This document shows positions 59,286 through 64,000 of a stretch of DNA of 64,000 bases, one piece after another; the first letter of the stretch is position 1, and each line of letters opens with the position of its first letter. The translations under genes were made by a program, and so were the position numbers. The notes beneath the pieces are model-generated. The model made no database searches. It worked only from the letters and a program-made list of their open reading frames with translations, and was not told the origin of the DNA. This DNA is from Norana najaformis (Eukaryota > Annelida > Clitellata > Crassiclitellata > Hormogastridae), in contig OZ029914.1 in NCBI GenBank assembly GCA_964023275.1, positions 42,387,924 through 42,451,923 of the forward strand. Direction: 5' to 3'.

Positions 59286-59875
59286 AAAAATCTCTAGATC
59301 TACACATCTGACACACTGCAGCTAAATATCTGCTCAATTCAATGCACAAGATCGCTGACGCATGCACTGCATGACCTAAATTATTAACACTTAACATTTG
59401 ATCACAACAAATTTATATGCACATATGTTTGCATGCATCAAGAAGAAAAATACATTTACAATATTCATTAAATAATTTAAAATGCGTATTTAGTGAACAA
59501 AATTGATACATAAGTACCTAAATTTAGACGTTAAGAATCAGAACGAAAATTATGGCTTTAGTCCAGTTAAAACATAAGAGTTAAAAAGCCGTGATTTTAA
59601 GATCATAAAATGGCATCTACAGTAAAAGTACCTGCATCATATCGCGGGACGAGATAAAACTTGTACACCGACTCCATAAATCATTATATGGACCAGCAGG
59701 ACAGCTAAAATGCAGTTTCAATTTCCGTTCGATTTTCAATTTTCAATTGAATTTTCAATTCGATTTTTAATTACAATTACAATGCAGTTTGTCTTTTACG
59801 ACTTTGTCTGTAGAGATCTGAAGAGATTGTAATACGCCTAAACTATCTCCTTAGGTACATTTCTGTTGATATATT
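59286..59875. other. Intergenic, no gene seen
   Basis: AT-rich; TTTTCAATT words at 59720-59775. Confidence 0.45.
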
Positions 59876-59879
59876 AAGG

Positions 59880-60055
59880 AAACGAGGGAGGCAGAGAAGA
59901 AGGGAGGAAGGGAGGGAGGGAAGCAGGAAGGCAGGTAGGCAGACAGGCAGGCAGGCAGAGCGGCAGGCACGCAGGCATTCAGGCAGGCATTCAGGCATTC
60001 AGGCAGGCAGGCAGGCAGAGCGGCAGGCAGGCAGGCAGGCAGGCAGGCAGGCATT

Positions 60056-60134
<79 letters not shown>

Positions 60135-60250
60135 CAGGGTAATAGACAGGCAGGGCGGCATTGACGCAGGCAGGCAGGCAAGCATTCAGGCAGGCATTCA
60201 GGCAGGCAGGTATAGGCAGGCAGGCAGGGACGGACGGACGGACAGACGGA
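59880..60250. repeat. GGCA microsatellite, about 350 bp
   Basis: GGCAGGCAGGCA with GGGA at the left edge and GGAC at the right edge. Confidence 0.95.
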
Positions 60251-60279
60251 CGTGTAATAGATGAGCGATTATATGTCAT

Positions 60280-60390
60280 CTGAAAAACTCACCCAACCTC
60301 TTAATGCATGTGGTCTGACTTGCCAGGGATAAATGTAACTGTAAATAGACACGTCTGACCTCGACCCTGTTCATTTTTCAAACTGCAGAA
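60280..60390 (-). repeat. Third, inverted copy of the 6305-6390 dispersed repeat
   Basis: Minus strand: TTGAAAAATGAACAGGGTCG, AGGTCAGACGTGTCTATTTA and ACAGTTACATTTAT. Confidence 0.45.
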
Positions 60391-60477
60391 GTCATTAATT
60401 TCAAGGCAAGATAAACGCAAACTGACAAGACGTAATGAGGCCTGCCATGCACTGCGGAATATGTCCATATCTAATCT

Positions 60478-60545
60478 AATGACTTCTATAGCGCCGTTAT
60501 CATAATGTCCAGGCATCAGTCGATAGTCGCTTCAAGTCAAAATCG
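60478..60545 (+). repeat. TATAGCGCC-family element, full core
   Basis: TGACTTCTATAGCGCCGTTA and CCAGGCATCAGTCGATAGTC; very close to the 38455 copy. Confidence 0.7.
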
Positions 60546-60669
60546 CAATCCAAAATCATTATCCGTTGGAGAAGCCGGGTCGAATTCCTATGGTAAGAGT
60601 GCATCTATATGTGATTCGTTGTTGCAATGTTGGTCGGAAATACGCAGCAGATGCTCGGTGTATGAGGCA

Positions 60670-61435
60670 AAATAGGAGGATGGGGAGAATTAAGTGAAAT
60701 GAGGGAAGAGAATAGGAAATAAGAGTAGATAGAGGAGGAGGAAGAGAAGGATGGAATAGGAAATGGAGGAGAGAGGAGCATGATGAAGAGGAGACGGAGA
60801 GAGAGGAGGATGAACAGGAGATGGAGGACAGAGGAGGAGGAAGTGAAAGGTGAGGATGAGATAAGGGAGAAACGAGGGAAGAGGAGGAAGGGGATATGGA
60901 GGAAGAGTAGAGGGAGGACGAGGGAGAGAAGGAGGAAATAGGAGATGGAGGTGAATGGAGCAGGATAAAAAGGAGAAGGAACAGAGAGAAGGATTAAGAG
61001 GAGGTGGAGGACAGAGGAGGAAGAAGTGAGGATGAAAGAAGGATGGATTGAGAAGCTGAGATGGAGGAAGAGATAGAAGGATAAAGGATGACAAACAGAA
61101 GAGACAGACTTCCAATGAAGCAGAGAGGATCAGGACGAAGTTAAAGCGGAAGATGAAACAAGAAAGGAGGATTATTAGAGGATAAGACGGAGAATAGAAG
61201 GAGTAGAATAGAAGAACGAAGATAAGAAGACATACGAGGCAGGCAATGGATGGATAGAGAGACAGACAGACAGAGACAGAGAGAGAGAGAGACAGACAGA
61301 GCGAGAGAGACAGAGAAACAGACAGAGACAGAGAGAGAGAGCGAAGGAGACACAGAGAGAGAGACAGAGAGAGAGACAGAGAGAGACAGAGATAGAGAGA
61401 TAGAGACAGACAGACAGACAGAGAGAGTAGACAGT
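60670..61435. repeat. Purine-rich GGA tract then CAGA/GAGA array
   Basis: GGAGGAAGAGA-type sequence to about 61130, then (CAGA)n and (GA)n from 61250. The open frames are composition artefacts. Confidence 0.93.
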
Positions 61436-61680
61436 CTTATTGCTGCTTCAGCTGCAGGTGCATTGGTTTATGGCCCTCGACGCATTTTCTCTGAAAAGCG
61501 ATGCATCCATATGTCGTCGATTCCATTCTATGGCGACGACAGCGAATCCATCGACCCTGAAGCCAGAGGACGACAACCATTTACTCGACCCAGCGCTCCA
61601 TCCATCGCTTCTTGGCTGCCACTCCTTCGGCTCCGTACAGCAAACAACTCAATCAATGCAAGGCAGCCTCTGTTATACGT
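61436..61680. other. Non-repetitive island between simple repeats
   Basis: About 245 bases of normal complexity with open frames on the plus strand in two phases. No domain recognised and no clear splice borders. It might be a gene fragment. Confidence 0.3.
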
Positions 61681-61758
61681 GTGTGCGTGTGTGTGTTTGC
61701 GCGTGTGTGTATATGTGTGCGAGTGTGTGTGTGAGGGTGCGCGTGTGTGTGTGCATAA
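61680..61758. repeat. GT microsatellite
   Basis: GTGTGTGCGTGTGTG array. Confidence 0.93.
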
Positions 61759-61829
61759 TTATTCTAAGCTTCGATGAGTTTATGTATGCGCTGGTTGCAT
61801 AGATAAATGGAGGCTGGAGTCATGCATTC

Positions 61830-62335
61830 GCCATCTATCTATCTATTCATGCATCCATTCCTTCGTCCAACCGTCCAACTATCCATCTCTTTATCCATCC
61901 ATGAACTCATTTAGTTATGCTTCAGCGCGTGCATGCATGCATCCATTCATCCACCTACCCGTCTATTCGTCCATCTTTCTGTCCATCCATCCATGCGTCC
62001 ATCCATTCAGCCAGCCAGCCAGCCATCCGCCCATCCACCCATCCACCCGCCCATCCATCCATCCATCCATCCCCCACCCATCCATCCATTCATTCATCCA
62101 TCCATCCATCCACCCACCCACCCACCCATCCATCCATCCATTCATTCATCCATCCATCCAGCCGCTCATCCATCTATCCATACATCCATCCACCCATCCA
62201 TTCATCCATCCACCCACCCATCCATCCATCCATTCATTTCTTTAGGCATGTACCAATGCATGCATTCATGCATCCATACATCTACCCATCCACCCATCCT
62301 TCTTATCGTCCTTGCATACATCCATCCATCCATCC
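61830..62335. repeat. CATC microsatellite, tail of a SINE
   Basis: More than 450 bases of CATCCATC/CACCCATC. On the minus strand it follows directly on the element at 62340-62512. Confidence 0.93.
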
Positions 62336-62339
62336 AAAC

Positions 62340-62512
62340 ATTTCTGGATTTATATAGCGCCAGCAGACAACAACAAACCTCAACCAACAACGCCACACAA
62401 CTGTGCATTGAAGTCTCTGTACACAGTAACCGCCTCAGGGCGGAGACTCAAACCAGCACACTTTGCATTACAATGACGACGCTTTACCAATCGGCTACCG
62501 ATTGTTATCAGA
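62340..62512 (-). mobile_element. SINE: tRNA-like head, TATAGCGCC end, microsatellite tail
   Basis: Minus strand, in order: GGTAGCCGATTGGTAAAGCG (box-A-like, about 62508), GCTGGTTTGAGTCTCCGCCC (box-B-like), a short body, then GGCGCTATATAAATCCAG and the GGAT array at 62335-61830. This copy shows that the TATAGCGCC words are the 3' end of a tRNA-derived SINE. Confidence 0.6.
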
Positions 62513-63140
62513 GGAGGAGAGCTGACTGGGCGATGACCCAGTGACAGATGAGAGGGTGGACAAAGAGGGCGAGTGACCCCAGCAGATGGACATACACAAT
62601 GGTCAACGGATCTTACAAACACAGGCAACGCCGGACTACATTAGACGCCGAGAGACGGCGGTCAGAACTACGATGTACGACATACAGTCTGTAGATACGA
62701 GACATACGATAGCGCTAGATAAATATTAACTTAAACGTATAAGGTATTTATGTAGCGCTCCTGTCGCTATAAGACACAATGAACGATGCTAGAGTGGGGC
62801 TCCAACGTCCATTGTGTTCGTGTTTGGGTTGGAATTGGCCTTCGCCGGAGGATGCTCGCCGACACCAAATCTGATCATCTGCAGATGGTCCTGTATACAT
62901 TGTGTACAGGCAAATACGCCCCACGTGATGCATACAACAAAGACACACAGACATCTGGTCCTATAGCTACTGACCGACTAAAACACTGAATATCACGAAT
63001 GTATATTAAATTTAATATATATATATAGGCATATATATATATATATATATATGCCTGAATCTAAGACCAGGCTAAAAACAATGAATATATATTGAATTTC
63101 TTATATATTCCATGAATTATTATATTTATATTATATATAT
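62513..63140. other. Intergenic with one TATAGCGCT element and an AT palindrome
   Basis: TTTATGTAGCGCTCCTGTCG at about 62748; an AGGCATATAT...ATATATGCCT palindrome at about 63027-63054. No gene seen. Confidence 0.5.
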
Positions 63141-63144
63141 ATTT

Positions 63145-63320
63145 GTGGGCAGGGTAGCCAAATGATTACAGCGCTCGGCTTTTAACGCGGAGAGTGCGGA
63201 TTCGATCCTTCCCGAAGTGGTAGCTGTGTCTATAGGAACGTTGAGCAAATTCTCCACTCACAGCTGCTCAGACCATCGACTGATGCTTAGTTATATTGTG
63301 GCATTTAATAAATGCAGAAC
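63145..63320 (+). mobile_element. tRNA-Lys-like SINE
   Basis: GGGTAGCCAAATGATTACAG (box A), CTTTTAA anticodon-loop-like sequence and GCGGATTCGATCCTTCCC (box B). The body includes GACCATCGACTGATGC, the reverse complement of the GCATCAGTCGATGGTC word of the TATAGCGCC family. It ends in a repeated GGCATTTAATAAATGCAGAA. Confidence 0.7.
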
Positions 63321-63369
63321 TAATAATTATATAGTGGCATTTAATAAATGCAGAACTAATAATTATATA

Positions 63370-63480
63370 TAAAATATAAGTAAGTAAGTAATATTTATTA
63401 GCGCGAGACAAACGCTGACATTTTAAAACAACAATGAAAAATCAGAGAAGTGTCAGTGAAAACATTGTAAATATTAAATA
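63370..63480 (-). mobile_element. Possible LINE or SINE 3' end
   Basis: On the minus strand the sequence ends CGCTAATAAATATTACTTAC plus further CTTA repeats, a typical short-repeat tail. Too little to classify. Confidence 0.3.
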
Positions 63481-64000
63481 CATTTTAGAAAGTCTAATTT
63501 TATACACAGTAATAGCATGAAATTTTATATGGGCTACGGTTGCAAAGAAAAGGTAAGAGCATTGGAACTGGACCAGTTATTAGAACTAGAGTATACACAA
63601 TTTCTACGTTTATAGCTGAGTTGTCCTAGGATTGGATATGTAATGAATAATTTAGGCCGATATATAAGTCAGCAAGATGAAGCAGTTGTTATCGATAACT
63701 ATCTCTCAGCTTACTCACTTAACAATGCTTGTATAACGCAAAACTATCCTTCCGGTTTCAGATTTTCATTCACTTTAAAATTAGCACAATTATCATTTTC
63801 TTTTCTTGGTTTAACACTAACCGTTAATAAATGGGTCGGGTCAAAATTTGTGTGTTAATTGGAGGTCGGGTCCTTAAAAAGTGACCCATGGACGTCTGCG
63901 GTTTATACAGCGAGAGAATTAGGAAGGATGCTTTATGCAGCGTTGTATGGAAATAAGTAATTCGAATGGTCGCTCTCTTTCCAGTAAACTGAACTTATGG
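63481..64000. other. Window end, no gene supported
   Basis: A 71-codon frame at 63643-63858 has no recognisable feature or clear splice context. Confidence 0.4.

Noticed and set aside
63145..63216. Functional tRNA-Lys gene
   Set aside because: The boxes and anticodon loop are tRNA-like, but the stems are poorly paired and the sequence continues into a SINE body.

Overview
The window is animal nuclear DNA. It has spliced exons with GT/AG borders, long introns, dense microsatellites, short tRNA-derived repeats and decayed LINEs, and no bacterial gene organisation. The frequent AGGCCTA-type words, the dispersed TATAGCGCC repeats and the four-base microsatellites suggest a marine invertebrate. 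A gastropod-type mollusc is my best guess, but this cannot be fixed from the sequence.

All protein-coding content I can support lies in the first 25 kb: three paralogous immunoglobulin-superfamily receptor genes. Every exon-exon junction in the models is phase 1. Gene A (plus strand, 372-7095, 5' end missing) has five Ig-like exons, two short acidic stalk exons and a last exon that ends in a hydrophobic segment directly before the stop, like a GPI-anchor signal. Gene B (minus strand, 17213-10549) and gene C (plus strand, 19912-24959) lie head to head. Each has a signal-peptide exon, three Ig exons, a transmembrane exon and a cytoplasmic tail. The assembled models give 471 and 468 residues.

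The main result concerns B and C. Their signal peptide and three Ig domains lie in a 2,151-bp inverted repeat (15357-17507 and 19618-21768). I read the two arms against each other and found no difference and no indel (mirror coordinates always sum to 37125). Outside this tract the two genes remain homologous but are clearly diverged, both on the upstream side and from the last bases of the third Ig exon outwards. The transmembrane exons differ at about 14 of 99 bases, and the cytoplasmic tails do not align at all. B carries two YxxM motifs, one canonical ITIM-like motif (VVYASI) and YVGI. C carries YAEI, YGNL, YMEL and SVYTRL. This is the layout of paired receptors: the same ligand-binding head on different signalling tails, with the heads probably kept equal by gene conversion. 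Gene A has the same first three Ig exons in diverged form and a probable lipid anchor instead of a tail.

The 2.1-kb loop between the arms contains a decayed LINE. From about 25 kb to the end I see no supportable host gene. This part holds microsatellites and minisatellites (notably 25551-25869, 40680-41330, 44505-44970), tRNA-like SINE heads, many copies of a TATAGCGCC element that often abut microsatellites, LINE 3' fragments, hAT-like short elements, a fold-back element at 52431-52716, a candidate promoter near 32.6-32.8 kb and large purine/pyrimidine tracts. The long open frames there are by-products of low-complexity sequence.
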